A stretch of 64,000 nt of DNA from Bacteroidales bacterium. Lineage in GTDB: Bacteria; Bacteroidota; Bacteroidia; Bacteroidales; UBA932. The first letter of the stretch is position 1, and each line of letters starts with the position of its first letter. This document shows positions 1 through 8,125 of the stretch, in pieces. The position numbers and the translations under genes were made by a program. The notes under the pieces are model-generated. The model was not told where the DNA came from. It was given only the letters and a program-made list of their open reading frames with translations, and ran no database searches. Location of the stretch: NCBI GenBank assembly GCA_017962235.1, contig JAGCVS010000005.1, forward strand, positions 62,001 through 126,000, read 5' to 3'.

Positions 1-88
1 CCACAGAAACGGTGTGTCCTTCATACTCCAGGATCTCCTTGAGGGTATTGCGGATGGCGCGTTCGTCGTCTATTATCAATATTTTCAT
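1..88 (-). CDS. Response regulator, NtrX/NtrC type, N-terminal fragment (runs off the left edge)
   Basis: The first 29 codons of a gene on the minus strand are visible. The protein begins MKILIIDDERAIRNTLKEIL, the usual start of a receiver domain: beta-1 strand, then the acidic DDE pocket that holds Mg2+, then helix 1. The phosphoacceptor aspartate and any output domain lie outside the window. This opening is typical of NtrX-like sigma-54 activators in Bacteroidetes. A large NtrY-like kinase lies 3.5 kb away on the other strand and is the obvious partner candidate. That pairing and the output type are inference; the receiver assignment is firm. Confidence 0.8.
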   Translation of the reverse strand, partial: MKILIIDDERAIRNTLKEILEYEGHTVSV

Positions 89-110
89 ACAGCGCGATAC
101 TTTATTCTTG

Positions 111-118
111 CAAATGTA
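111..118 (-). promoter_or_regulatory. -7 element of the response regulator gene
   Basis: On the minus strand the sequence reads TACATTTG, an exact match to the Bacteroidetes -7 consensus TAnnTTTG, 22 bp upstream of the response regulator ATG. I see no clear -33 TTTG at the right spacing. Confidence 0.5.
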
Positions 119-156
119 GTCATTTTTTTGAGGATCTTTGTGAAAATTGACTTAGT

Positions 157-834
157 ATGAAACAACAGCCCAAAATCATCATAGCCATAGACGGCTATTC
201 CTCTACAGGCAAGAGTTCGTTTGCAAAACTCATTGCAGAAAGGCTTGGATATATACACCTCGATTCGGGTGCTCTGTACCGCGCCGTGACCCTCCACGGC
301 CTGCGCAACGGCACCATTGCAAACGGCAAGATAGACGCTGAAGCGCTGGTGGCCACCCTGCCCGGCCTGGAAGTCTCACAGCGTCCCGACACTTATATCG
401 GAGAGGAGAATGTTGAAGGGCTCATCCGCCAGATGGAGGTCAGCAGCTACGTGAGTCCGGTGAGCGCCATCCCCGCCGTGCGCGTGTTTGTAGACGACAA
501 CCTGCACAAGATGGCCAGCGGCGGCGGAGTGGTGATGGACGGCCGTGACATAGGCACCACCGTCTTTCCCAATGCGGAGCTTAAGATATTCATGCAAGCC
601 GACGAGATGGTGCGGGCGATGCGCCGCTACAAGGAGACCACCGACCCCGGCACCACCTTCATAGATGTACTGCACAACCTGCGCGACCGCGACCTGCGCG
701 ACTCCACCCGCGATGTCTCCCCGCTGCGCAAGGCAGACGACGCCATTGTGCTGGACAACACCTGCATGACGATGGACCAGGAGATCCAGTGGCTGGTGGA
801 CCTGCTCAATTCTAAGTATGGTTTCTCGCTGTAA
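157..834 (+). CDS. cmk: Cytidylate kinase
   Basis: CMP/dCMP kinase (225 aa, normal family length) that phosphorylates CMP and dCMP with ATP in the cytoplasm. The P-loop GYSSTGKS sits at residues 13-20, followed by the LDSGALYRAVT segment and the MDGRDIGTTVFPNAELKIF segment, which are strong signatures of the CMP-kinase family. The lid region has RAMRRYKE, and RDLRDSTRDVSPL is the substrate-contact segment. Its 3' end overlaps ispH by 17 bp, so the two are translationally coupled. The cmk-ispH pairing is common in bacteria. Confidence 0.97.
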   Translation: MKQQPKIIIAIDGYSSTGKSSFAKLIAERLGYIHLDSGALYRAVTLHGLRNGTIANGKIDAEALVATLPGLEVSQRPDTYIGEENVEGLIRQMEVSSYVSPVSAIPAVRVFVDDNLHKMASGGGVVMDGRDIGTTVFPNAELKIFMQADEMVRAMRRYKETTDPGTTFIDVLHNLRDRDLRDSTRDVSPLRKADDAIVLDNTCMTMDQEIQWLVDLLNSKYGFSL

Positions 835-1705
835 AGTCTGCGAGATAGACCCCGATTCGGGCTTCTGCCACGGCGTGGTACGCGCCGTTGACAAGGCGGA
901 GGAGTTCCTGTGCGGCGGCGGACGCCTGTATTCTCTGGGGGCGATGGTGCACAACACCGCAGAGATTGCCAGGCTGGCAGAGAAAGGGCTGCAGACCATA
1001 GATCTGGAGCAAATGAGGGCGCTTGGCAGCGGCGACACGGTGCTGATACGCGCCCATGGCGAACCCCCTTCTACATATTCGCTGGCCGGAGAGCGCGGCG
1101 TGAGCCTTATAGACTGCACCTGCCCCGTGGTGCTCAAGCTGCAGCGGGACATTGCCGCCGCCTGGCAGAAAGTATCCGTCACGGGCGGCTCCGTGGTAAT
1201 CTTCGGCAAGAAAGGTCATGCGGAGGTCAACGGCCTCGTGGGGCAAACAGACGGCCATGCCGTGGTTATAGAAGACCTGTCGGAAATAGACCGGCTGGAC
1301 CTCTCACGCCACATAGAACTCTTTTCCCAGACCACCCGCGACCCCTTGGAATACGAAGCACTCAAGGCTGCGCTGAAAGAGCGCACCGGCGACATTACCA
1401 TTCACGACACCATCTGCGGCCAGGTCCGCAACCGTCACCGCAGGCTCGCCGCTTTTGCCGCCGGCCACGACGTAATCCTGTTTGTGAGCGGCCCCGAAAG
1501 CTCCAACGGCAAAGTTCTGTTCGAACTCTGCCGCACACACAATCCCCGCACATATTGGGTAGAAGACCCCGCATCTCTCAAGCCGGAATGGCTAGCAGAC
1601 GCCGGTACCATAGGCATCACCGGCGCTACAAGTACCCCCCGCTGGCAACTGGAGGCGGTGGCGGCAGGGGTCAATCCATGTGGAACACCTCGGGCAGAGG
1701 GATAG
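818..1705 (+). CDS. ispH: 4-hydroxy-3-methylbut-2-enyl diphosphate reductase (IspH/LytB)
   Basis: Last enzyme of the MEP isoprenoid pathway. It reduces HMBPP to IPP and DMAPP using a [4Fe-4S] cluster. The cluster cysteines are recognisable: C17 in SGFCHGV, C102 in DCTCPVV and C200 in TICGQVRNR, with spacing close to that of the E. coli enzyme. The C-terminal TGATSTPRWQLEAV is the family's substrate-binding tail. At 295 aa it is of normal length. The ATG lies inside the cmk stop region. The 3' end overlaps the convergent rhamnose mutarotase gene by 35 bp. Confidence 0.96.
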   Translation: MVSRCKVCEIDPDSGFCHGVVRAVDKAEEFLCGGGRLYSLGAMVHNTAEIARLAEKGLQTIDLEQMRALGSGDTVLIRAHGEPPSTYSLAGERGVSLIDCTCPVVLKLQRDIAAAWQKVSVTGGSVVIFGKKGHAEVNGLVGQTDGHAVVIEDLSEIDRLDLSRHIELFSQTTRDPLEYEALKAALKERTGDITIHDTICGQVRNRHRRLAAFAAGHDVILFVSGPESSNGKVLFELCRTHNPRTYWVEDPASLKPEWLADAGTIGITGATSTPRWQLEAVAAGVNPCGTPRAEG

Positions 1706-1988
1706 AAACCGGCGAGTTGTCGGGGTTGACCTCCATGATGTCGGCCATGTAGTCCCACCATTTCTTCACGATTTCCGTATTGCCCAGATCCTGGGAGCCG
1801 GAGTCACCCTCAACCTCCTGATAAGCGAACAGGATGTTGGTCTCCTTGTCCCAATAGATAGAATAATTGCTGACTCCTGATTCGGAGAGTAGCGCCTTCA
1901 GCTCCGGCCAGATGGCCGCATGCCGCCGCTGGTACTCTTTCTCCATCCCCGGCTTGAGGAACATCTTGAATGATTCTCTGCGTTTCAT
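1671..1988 (-). CDS. rhaM: L-rhamnose mutarotase
   Basis: Small (105 aa) cytoplasmic ferredoxin-fold enzyme that interconverts the alpha and beta anomers of L-rhamnose. Family features are the N-terminal KRRESFKMFLKPG, then RRHAAIWPEL with the catalytic histidine, SIYWDKETNILFAYQEVEG, and KKWWDYMADIM before a PL-EVFH tail. No other rhamnose genes are in the window, so it is either a stand-alone copy or serves a general mutarotation role. It is convergent with ispH and the two coding ends overlap, so at most a very short 3' UTR is available. Confidence 0.93.
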   Translation of the reverse strand: MKRRESFKMFLKPGMEKEYQRRHAAIWPELKALLSESGVSNYSIYWDKETNILFAYQEVEGDSGSQDLGNTEIVKKWWDYMADIMEVNPDNSPVSIPLPEVFHMD

Positions 1989-1998
1989 AGTAGATTGA

Positions 1999-2033
1999 TT
2001 TTGACTCTAATTTCGCAATTTTTATTAAATTTG
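1999..2033 (+). promoter_or_regulatory. efp promoter
   Basis: TTTTG at 1999-2003 and TAAATTTG at 2026-2033 (22 bp spacer) match the Bacteroidetes -33/-7 pattern. The -7 box ends 31 bp before the efp ATG. Confidence 0.6.
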
Positions 2034-2064
2034 CATCTCTAGAAACCAAATTGATACTAACTAT

Positions 2065-2634
2065 ATGGCAACAACAGCTGATTTTAAGAACGGACTGTGC
2101 ATAGATTTCAACGGCAAGCCGTGTTCTATAGTATGGTTCCAGCACGTGAAGCCGGGCAAGGGTCCCGCTTTTGTAAAGTCCAAACTCCGCAACCTGGAGA
2201 ACGGCCGTATCCTGGAGAAGACCTGGAACGCTGGCGAAAAGATTGATCTCATCACCGTGGAGCACCGCCCCTACCAGTATCTTTACAAGGACGAGGACGG
2301 TTTCAACTTCATGCATGCAGAGACCTTTGAGCAGGTTCACCTTGGCCTCGATATGATTGAGAACGCCGACCTGATGAAGGAGGGCCAGACCGTGGAGATG
2401 ATTTTCCTGGCAGGCGAAGACGAGCGCTGTCTCACCTGCGAGCTGCCCACCTACGTGGAGCTTGAGGTTACCTACACAGAGCCTGCAGTGAAGGGCGACA
2501 CCGCATCTTCCAACGCTCTCAAGGAGTGCACCCTGGAGACCGGCGCAACCCTTATGGTGCCCCTGTTCATCAATCAGGGCGACAAGATCAGGGTCAACAC
2601 TGTAGACCGTACCTACGGCGAGCGCGTGAAATAA
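2065..2634 (+). CDS. efp: Elongation factor P
   Basis: EF-P (189 aa) binds between the P and E sites and rescues ribosomes stalled at polyproline. The KOW-like domain I carries the loop VKPGKGPAF, with K32 at the tip where many species add a modification. Two OB-fold domains follow, ending with NTVDRTYGERVK. The gene stands alone with its own promoter and is followed by a strong hairpin terminator. No modification gene (epmA/epmB, earP or ymfI type) is seen in the window. Confidence 0.97.
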   Translation: MATTADFKNGLCIDFNGKPCSIVWFQHVKPGKGPAFVKSKLRNLENGRILEKTWNAGEKIDLITVEHRPYQYLYKDEDGFNFMHAETFEQVHLGLDMIENADLMKEGQTVEMIFLAGEDERCLTCELPTYVELEVTYTEPAVKGDTASSNALKECTLETGATLMVPLFINQGDKIRVNTVDRTYGERVK

Positions 2635-2654
2635 TCACTGCCGCACAGGTACAC

Positions 2655-2693
2655 AAAAGGACGGCTGCCCGGAACACGGCGGCCGTCCTTTTT
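2655..2693. terminator. Bidirectional hairpin terminator after efp
   Basis: AAAAGGACGGC (2655-2665) pairs with GCCGTCCTTTT (2682-2692), with a GC-rich loop, an A-run on one side and a T-run on the other. It lies between the convergent efp and DUF4783 genes and can serve both. Confidence 0.85.
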
Positions 2694-2714
2694 ATTAATC
2701 AAATGAATATGTTT

Positions 2715-3113
2715 TTACTGTTGCTCTATCTTGATCTGGAGTATCTCGTTGCGACCGTTCACGGTTTTCACGAAAATCGTTACCCTGTACTGGTGTCCGC
2801 CGGCGTCCAAATCGCCTGAAGCGTAGCTCATAGGGGGACGGGCGCTCTTGTGCACCACCTTGAAAGATTTGGGGGTATTGTTTGTGAAAAAGTTGCGCAT
2901 AATAAGCCGGGCCTGGTTGCGGGTGCAGTTGTTCACTGTGCCCTGCACATCAACCTGGAGGTTGTCTGCAAACCAGACGGAGAGTTTGTCACTGTCGCCA
3001 GCCTCGAAATACTTGGCTATAGGGATAAATACATCGCCATCCTCTACCGCCGAGGCATTAAATTTGAATGCCGAAGCGAGCAGCAACATTGTTATCAGCA
3101 GATATTTTTTCAT
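2715..3113 (-). CDS. Secreted DUF4783-like protein
   Basis: 132-aa exported protein. Residues 1-22 form a classical signal peptide (KK, then a hydrophobic stretch, then SASA-type cleavage). The rest contains PIAKYFEAGDSDKLSVWFADNL, then RNQARLIMRNFFTNNTPKSF, then a C-terminal VTIFVKTVNGRNEILQIKIEQ strand pair. This resembles the Bacteroidetes DUF4783 family, an NTF2-like fold of unknown function. No catalytic residues are evident. It sits divergently from rlmH. Confidence 0.75.
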   Translation of the reverse strand: MKKYLLITMLLLASAFKFNASAVEDGDVFIPIAKYFEAGDSDKLSVWFADNLQVDVQGTVNNCTRNQARLIMRNFFTNNTPKSFKVVHKSARPPMSYASGDLDAGGHQYRVTIFVKTVNGRNEILQIKIEQQ

Positions 3114-3167
3114 ACCTTTATTTCTGTTATCACCGCAGATTAATTAACAAAAACCAAGCCACACCCG

Positions 3168-3641
3168 ATGAATATCCGACTTATTCTTGTTGGCAAGACA
3201 GAAGAATCTTACCTGAAGACCGGCATTGACAAATATGCAGAGCGTCTGGGGCACTATTGCAAGTTCTCCATCATTGAAATTCCGGAGCTCAAGGGGGTGC
3301 GCGCACTCACGCGCGAACAGATTAAAGAGAAAGAGGGGGCGCTGATACTCAAGGCGGTGGCGCCGGGCGACTGTCTGATTCTGCTGGACGAGCGCGGCAA
3401 GATGCTCACCTCAACGGAGTGGGCCACCCATCTGGAGAAAAAATTTTTATATAGCCCCAGAGATATTACCTTTGTGATAGGTGGCAGCTATGGTTTTGAC
3501 CAGGCGGTGTATGAGCGCGCCGATGAGAAGGTTTCTCTCTCCAAGATGACTTTCTCGCATCAACTTTGCAGGGTGATATTCCTTGAGCAGCTCTATCGCG
3601 CCTTCACAATCATCAAGGGAGAGCCTTACCATCACGAATGA
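3168..3641 (+). CDS. rlmH: 23S rRNA (pseudouridine1915-N3)-methyltransferase RlmH
   Basis: SPOUT-class methyltransferase (157 aa) that methylates pseudouridine 1915 in helix 69 of 23S rRNA using SAM. The knot region is clear: LILLDERGKMLTSTEWA, then FVIGGSYGFDQAV, then KVSLSKMTFSHQLCRVIFLEQLYRAFTIIKGEPYHHE. The C-terminal YHHE is the family end. Its stop overlaps the next gene's ATG by 4 bp, which couples it to the sensor kinase. Confidence 0.97.
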   Translation: MNIRLILVGKTEESYLKTGIDKYAERLGHYCKFSIIEIPELKGVRALTREQIKEKEGALILKAVAPGDCLILLDERGKMLTSTEWATHLEKKFLYSPRDITFVIGGSYGFDQAVYERADEKVSLSKMTFSHQLCRVIFLEQLYRAFTIIKGEPYHHE

Positions 3642-6600
3642 AGAAGCCGTACATAATCACCATAATATTGCTGGTAGCGGTTGCCGCCGCGCTGTTTGCG
3701 GCGTCGTTCATTAAGTCCGACCCTATCCGCAACGTCCAGTCCGAGGCAAAGAGCGCAGAGCGACATCTGATTGCCAGAGAGCATATCCTGGACCGCTACT
3801 CCAGTGCCGTCCTCTCCGGAGAGGTACAGCTCCACGACGAAGCCGGCCTGCCGGAGGACATGGTGATATATCATTATAAACACGATTCGCTGCACTGCTG
3901 GATAAACCAGTTCCCGGTATACAACGATGCAATTGTGACAGACCAGTCGGAGTATTCCATGCATCACCTGTATCGCGCGGGAGAGAGCAGCACCACCCCC
4001 CTGGCCTATATAGACGATGACGAGAGTTATGTGAACCTGGGCTCCGCCTGGTATTTTATAAAGAATTACCGGCAGGATTCCCAGCGTCTGCTGGCCGCCA
4101 TCTTCATAAAGAGCGATTATTCCCACGAGAGCCTCAAGGGTGAGAGTCAGGTCAACCCGCGGCTAAGGCTGGACAGCAAATACACCACGGAGCCCCTGAT
4201 GACAGATTCCGGGGCGGTAGTGCACAGCGCCTCCGGCAAGCCGCTGTTCTCCATTGCAGAGAAATCCAGCAGCCGCTTCAACTACGGGTACTACCCTCTC
4301 CACTGGATCGTGATTCTGCTGCTCATAGCGGCCGCATTCGTGCTGCACCTGGGGCTTAAGAACAAGTATTCGTTTGCAGTTTATATCGTCTCCATTACCC
4401 TGCTGGCGCTCTGGGCGCGGTATCTCGCTCACATCTGCGACCCCTCCAGCCCCATCTTCTCGCCTCTGACATACGCCGGCAGCAACATCCTGGATTCGCT
4501 GGCCAGCCTGCTCACCATAAACTGCTACATCTTTCTGGTGGCAATCGGGCTTTCTCTGCTCAGGGTGCATCTGATAAAGCTGTACCGCCGCATGAACCGT
4601 CCGCAGCGCATCGCTACCGCCGTGGCGTGCGTGGCTCTCACGGTGGCGCTGGCGCTCTATATCAATTATGCCCTGAGGTCTGTCGTCTATAACTCCAACC
4701 TCACCTTCAACCTGGCCAACATCAACCGGATAAACATCTATCCTATTCTGTGCCTGGTCTCCTTTGGCCTGCTGTTCACCGCGCTGCTGCACTGCATACA
4801 GATGAGCATCTCCGCCATCCTGGGACGCCGCCGGCTGAACATCTTCTCCTGGAAGTATCTACTGCCGTATATCGCCATAGTTGCGTTCTACACGGTGCTG
4901 ACCATATACTCCACCAGTCTCAAGAAGGAGTTTTACAGCAACAAGGTATGGACAGACCGCCTCTCGGTAGACCGCGACCTTTCGCTGGAGATGCAGCTGA
5001 GGATGATTGAGCCCGGCATCAAGAGCGACCAGATAATAGCGCTGCTCAGCTTCTGGCCCAACGGCGGCAGCGACATCATCCGCAACCGCATAATGGAGCG
5101 CTACCTTTCGCGCTCTTTCTCTACACGGTACAACCTCACTGTGACCACCTGCAACAGCGAGACCCAGATGATAATTGACCGCAACACGCCCGCCGTGAAC
5201 TGCATAGGGTATTACAGCGACGAACTCCGCAAATACGGGTCGCCGCTCAGCACCGGGTCCAGCTTCTTCTTCATGAACAACTTCAACGGGCAGACATCAT
5301 ATCTGGGAGTCTTCACGTATATCAATTACGACACGTTGCAAACCACCAATCTGTACATAGAGATCACCTCCCGGTTCTCATCGGACAACGGGACCAACAT
5401 GTCCGGGATTCTGTTCAAGAACTCCTCCGAACTATCTCTGCCAGCGTACTATTCATACGCCAAGTACTATGCCGGCCGGCTTGTGACCTACTCCGGTCAT
5501 CATGCCTTCCCCACAAATATTGACACAGAGGGGGTCAAGTTCGGCTACTACATGCAGCGCAAGGGGGATACCATCTTCTTTATCAACAAGGTATCGGACG
5601 ATGATATCGTTATAATCAGCCGCCCCGTGCCAGGCTTCCTGCGCCATCTGGTGCTGTTCTCTTATCTGCTGCTGCTGTTCGGCCTGATAATAATCCCGCT
5701 CACCGCCCGGCTGAGGCGCAGCAAGCTGCTCTCAATGCCCCGCAATTCATATAAGCGCCGCATCACATCGCTGGTGCTGTTCACCACCCTGCTGGCGCTG
5801 GGCTGCGTGGGTGTGGGCACCATCCTCTTTGTTGCAAAACGCAACAAGAATGTGAACGAGCGCAACATGGTGCGCAACATGGAGATTGTGCAGTCCACCC
5901 TGTCAGAGTACTGCCAGTACGCCTTGAGATATACCGATATCAACACTCCGCAGCTGCAGGAGGCCATGAAGTCCATCTCTGCCAGCACCGCCAACGAGAT
6001 TAACGTATACGACAGCCACGGGGTGATGGTGTGCACCACGCAGCCGGAACTCTATAACCAGTCTATACTGGGTTCCCGAATGAACTATGCCGCCTACCGC
6101 GCCATTGTGGAGGAGAGTTACATGAACTATATCGGGCAGGAGAGCATAGCCGGCAACACCTTCCAGTCTATCTACGCCCCGCTGTTCAACATAGACGGCA
6201 TGATGGTGGCCATTGCCAACATCCCGTACGTAACCGGGCAGTCGCAGTTCCAGGAAGAGGGCACCATGATTATCGCCAGCATTGTGAACCTGTACCTGCT
6301 TATACTCATCATCAGTATAGTGATAAGCCTGATGCTGGCCAACTCCATTTCGCGGCCTCTCACGGAGATCAAGAACAAGATGGAGCGGCTTTCCGGCGGC
6401 ACCAAGATGGAGCATCTGGAATACAAAGAGGGCAAAGACGAGATCGGCATGCTGGTAACCACCTACAACCGCATGGTAGATGAACTGGACGAGAGCACCC
6501 GGCGGCTGGCCCGCACGGAGCGTGATTCCGCATGGAAGGAGATGGCCCGCCAGATTGCGCACGAAATCAAGAACCCGCTCACTCCGATGCAGCTGAGCAT

Positions 6601-7189
6601 ACAGCACGTACAGCGCCTCAAGAGGGACAACGCTCCCGGCTGGCAGGAAGAATTTGACAAGGTGAGCCGTTCCCTGCTGGAGCAGATAGATATCCTCTCC
6701 CGTACCGCCTCCAACTTCTCCGCCCTCTCCAAACTATTCTCAGACGAAGTGGTTTCCCGCGAAGATCTGGTGCCGATACTGCGGCAGGAACTAGTGCTGT
6801 TCGATGCGCACGAGAACATCTCCGTGGAGCTCTCCACAGAGCTTGAAAGCGCCCCGGTGAATATCCGCAAGCAGCAGATAATCCGCGCCTTTCTGAACCT
6901 GCTGAGCAACGCCGTGCAGGCCCTTGGCAAGGATGGCGGCAAGGTGATGATCTCCCTCACCTCCACCGGCAGCAACTACCGCGTAAGCGTAGAGGACGAC
7001 GGCCCCGGCGTAAGTGAAGGCGACGTGGGCAAGCTGTTCAGCTCCAACTTTACCACCAAGACCACCGGCAGCGGATTGGGCCTGGCCATCTGCAAGGATA
7101 TCTTTGAGCAGAACGGCGGTACCATATCATACGAACGCTCCCAGAAACTCGGCGGTGCCTCCTTCGTAATCACCCTCCCCGCCGCGTAA
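3638..7189 (+). CDS. Large NtrY-like membrane sensor histidine kinase
   Basis: 1183-aa sensor kinase. One N-terminal TM helix (about residues 5-24) is followed by an extracytoplasmic region, a multi-TM block (about 218-430), a second extracytoplasmic domain, further TM helices near 668-732, a short sensor domain, and a last TM near 881-904. A HAMP linker (SISRPLTEIKNKMERLSGG) follows, then the H-box MARQIAHEIKNPLTPMQL with phosphoacceptor H975, and a HATPase domain with NLLSNAVQAL (N box), DDGPGV (G1) and SGLGLAI (G2). The HPLTPMQL-type H-box and architecture resemble NtrY, though the multi-TM front half makes it unusually long. The response regulator at the left edge is the likely partner. 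The gene is coupled to rlmH by a 4-bp overlap. Confidence 0.9.
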   Translation: MKKPYIITIILLVAVAAALFAASFIKSDPIRNVQSEAKSAERHLIAREHILDRYSSAVLSGEVQLHDEAGLPEDMVIYHYKHDSLHCWINQFPVYNDAIVTDQSEYSMHHLYRAGESSTTPLAYIDDDESYVNLGSAWYFIKNYRQDSQRLLAAIFIKSDYSHESLKGESQVNPRLRLDSKYTTEPLMTDSGAVVHSASGKPLFSIAEKSSSRFNYGYYPLHWIVILLLIAAAFVLHLGLKNKYSFAVYIVSITLLALWARYLAHICDPSSPIFSPLTYAGSNILDSLASLLTINCYIFLVAIGLSLLRVHLIKLYRRMNRPQRIATAVACVALTVALALYINYALRSVVYNSNLTFNLANINRINIYPILCLVSFGLLFTALLHCIQMSISAILGRRRLNIFSWKYLLPYIAIVAFYTVLTIYSTSLKKEFYSNKVWTDRLSVDRDLSLEMQLRMIEPGIKSDQIIALLSFWPNGGSDIIRNRIMERYLSRSFSTRYNLTVTTCNSETQMIIDRNTPAVNCIGYYSDELRKYGSPLSTGSSFFFMNNFNGQTSYLGVFTYINYDTLQTTNLYIEITSRFSSDNGTNMSGILFKNSSELSLPAYYSYAKYYAGRLVTYSGHHAFPTNIDTEGVKFGYYMQRKGDTIFFINKVSDDDIVIISRPVPGFLRHLVLFSYLLLLFGLIIIPLTARLRRSKLLSMPRNSYKRRITSLVLFTTLLALGCVGVGTILFVAKRNKNVNERNMVRNMEIVQSTLSEYCQYALRYTDINTPQLQEAMKSISASTANEINVYDSHGVMVCTTQPELYNQSILGSRMNYAAYRAIVEESYMNYIGQESIAGNTFQSIYAPLFNIDGMMVAIANIPYVTGQSQFQEEGTMIIASIVNLYLLILIISIVISLMLANSISRPLTEIKNKMERLSGGTKMEHLEYKEGKDEIGMLVTTYNRMVDELDESTRRLARTERDSAWKEMARQIAHEIKNPLTPMQLSIQHVQRLKRDNAPGWQEEFDKVSRSLLEQIDILSRTASNFSALSKLFSDEVVSREDLVPILRQELVLFDAHENISVELSTELESAPVNIRKQQIIRAFLNLLSNAVQALGKDGGKVMISLTSTGSNYRVSVEDDGPGVSEGDVGKLFSSNFTTKTTGSGLGLAICKDIFEQNGGTISYERSQKLGGASFVITLPAA

Positions 7190-7192
7190 CGA

Positions 7193-8095
7193 TTACCGGA
7201 CATCCAGATATCTGAGGCGAGGGGCATCCTGCCCCTTTATCACTCCGTTTTTCACCAGGTTGTCCAGCGACCAGGCGGCGGTGTCTGCAACCGATTTGTA
7301 GCGGAGGATACCTTTGGCGGCGTAGGTGCCGATGTAGGGGTGGGAGGCGAGTTGGGCGCGGTCGGCGTCCCATAGGGTGAAGTACGGGCGCCCCTTCCCC
7401 ACCTCGATGCCCTCCGCGAAGCCTGCGAGGCGTTCCTCATCGAATCCTTCTATCTCCAGTAACTGCTCTTTGGTTGTGAAGATGCCGCCCAGGCGCCTGC
7501 GGTATTCCAGTATCTTGTGGGCGTAATACGGCCCGATGCCGCGCAGAGTGAGCAGCGCGGCGCTGTCTGCGGTGTTAAGGTCCATCTTCGTTATGCTGAT
7601 GTAAGGTTCCAGCCGCGCGAAGGTTGCGCTGTCCACCACGTACATCTTTGCAAAGTCGCGGGCGCTGCGGTATTTGCCCCCTTTGCTGCGGTAGTTCTCT
7701 ATCACTTGCGCCTGACGTTCGCTGAAGCCGAGACGCACCAGGTCTTCATGACTCACGGTGTTGGGGTCAAAGGGGAATGTCTGCGGCTCCGGCTTCTTCT
7801 CCAACTTCTGCGCAATGATTCGGCGGGAGTCGCCGTAATCCAGCTCTTTCTGGGGTGCGATTCCCTTTTGGATTTCTCCACTCCGCTTCGCTCCGGTCGA
7901 AATGACAGAAGCATCATCTCGAGCGGAGTCGAGAGATCTCTGCCCGTCACCAACCACAAACACCGTGTCCACGCGGTGCTCGCGGTTGTATCGGAACACA
8001 TTGCCGGTGAAGATTGCGGCCTGAAAACCGAGTATTAAAAAAATGAGAGCCACAGCACCGGAGGCGGCAGCCTTTGAAAGTTTCTCTCGCTTCAT
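7193..8095 (-). CDS. Helix-hairpin-helix (ComEA-like) membrane-anchored protein
   Basis: 300-aa protein with an N-terminal TM anchor (about residues 12-30) and tandem helix-hairpin-helix motifs: PNTVSHEDLVRLGFSERQAQVIENYRSKGG, MDLNTADSAALLTLRGIGPYYAHKILEYRRRLGG, and further degenerate copies. ComEA proteins bind DNA during uptake. In Bacteroidetes, multi-HhH proteins of this kind are common and mostly unstudied. Residues roughly 50-75 are encoded by a palindromic repeat (7871-7942) that interrupts the low-complexity linker in frame. The gene ends 3 bp from the convergent kinase gene and lies 30 bp downstream of rsmI. Confidence 0.8.
   Translation of the reverse strand: MKREKLSKAAASGAVALIFLILGFQAAIFTGNVFRYNREHRVDTVFVVGDGQRSLDSARDDASVISTGAKRSGEIQKGIAPQKELDYGDSRRIIAQKLEKKPEPQTFPFDPNTVSHEDLVRLGFSERQAQVIENYRSKGGKYRSARDFAKMYVVDSATFARLEPYISITKMDLNTADSAALLTLRGIGPYYAHKILEYRRRLGGIFTTKEQLLEIEGFDEERLAGFAEGIEVGKGRPYFTLWDADRAQLASHPYIGTYAAKGILRYKSVADTAAWSLDNLVKNGVIKGQDAPRLRYLDVR
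7871..7942. repeat. Palindromic REP-like repeat inside the HhH gene
   Basis: An imperfect inverted repeat. The left arm contains TTTCTCCACTCCGCT...CGAAATGA and the right arm TCATCTCGAGCGGAGTCGAGAGATCTC-like sequence, which is its approximate reverse complement, around a short CAGAAG-containing centre. The encoded peptide contains RSLDSARDDASVISTGAKRS. I recall very similar translated strings from dispersed intergenic repeats in Bacteroidetes, but no search was run. The insertion keeps the host frame open. Confidence 0.7.
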
Positions 8096-8125
8096 ATCTA
8101 CCCTCCATAAAAAAGTTAAACTGTA

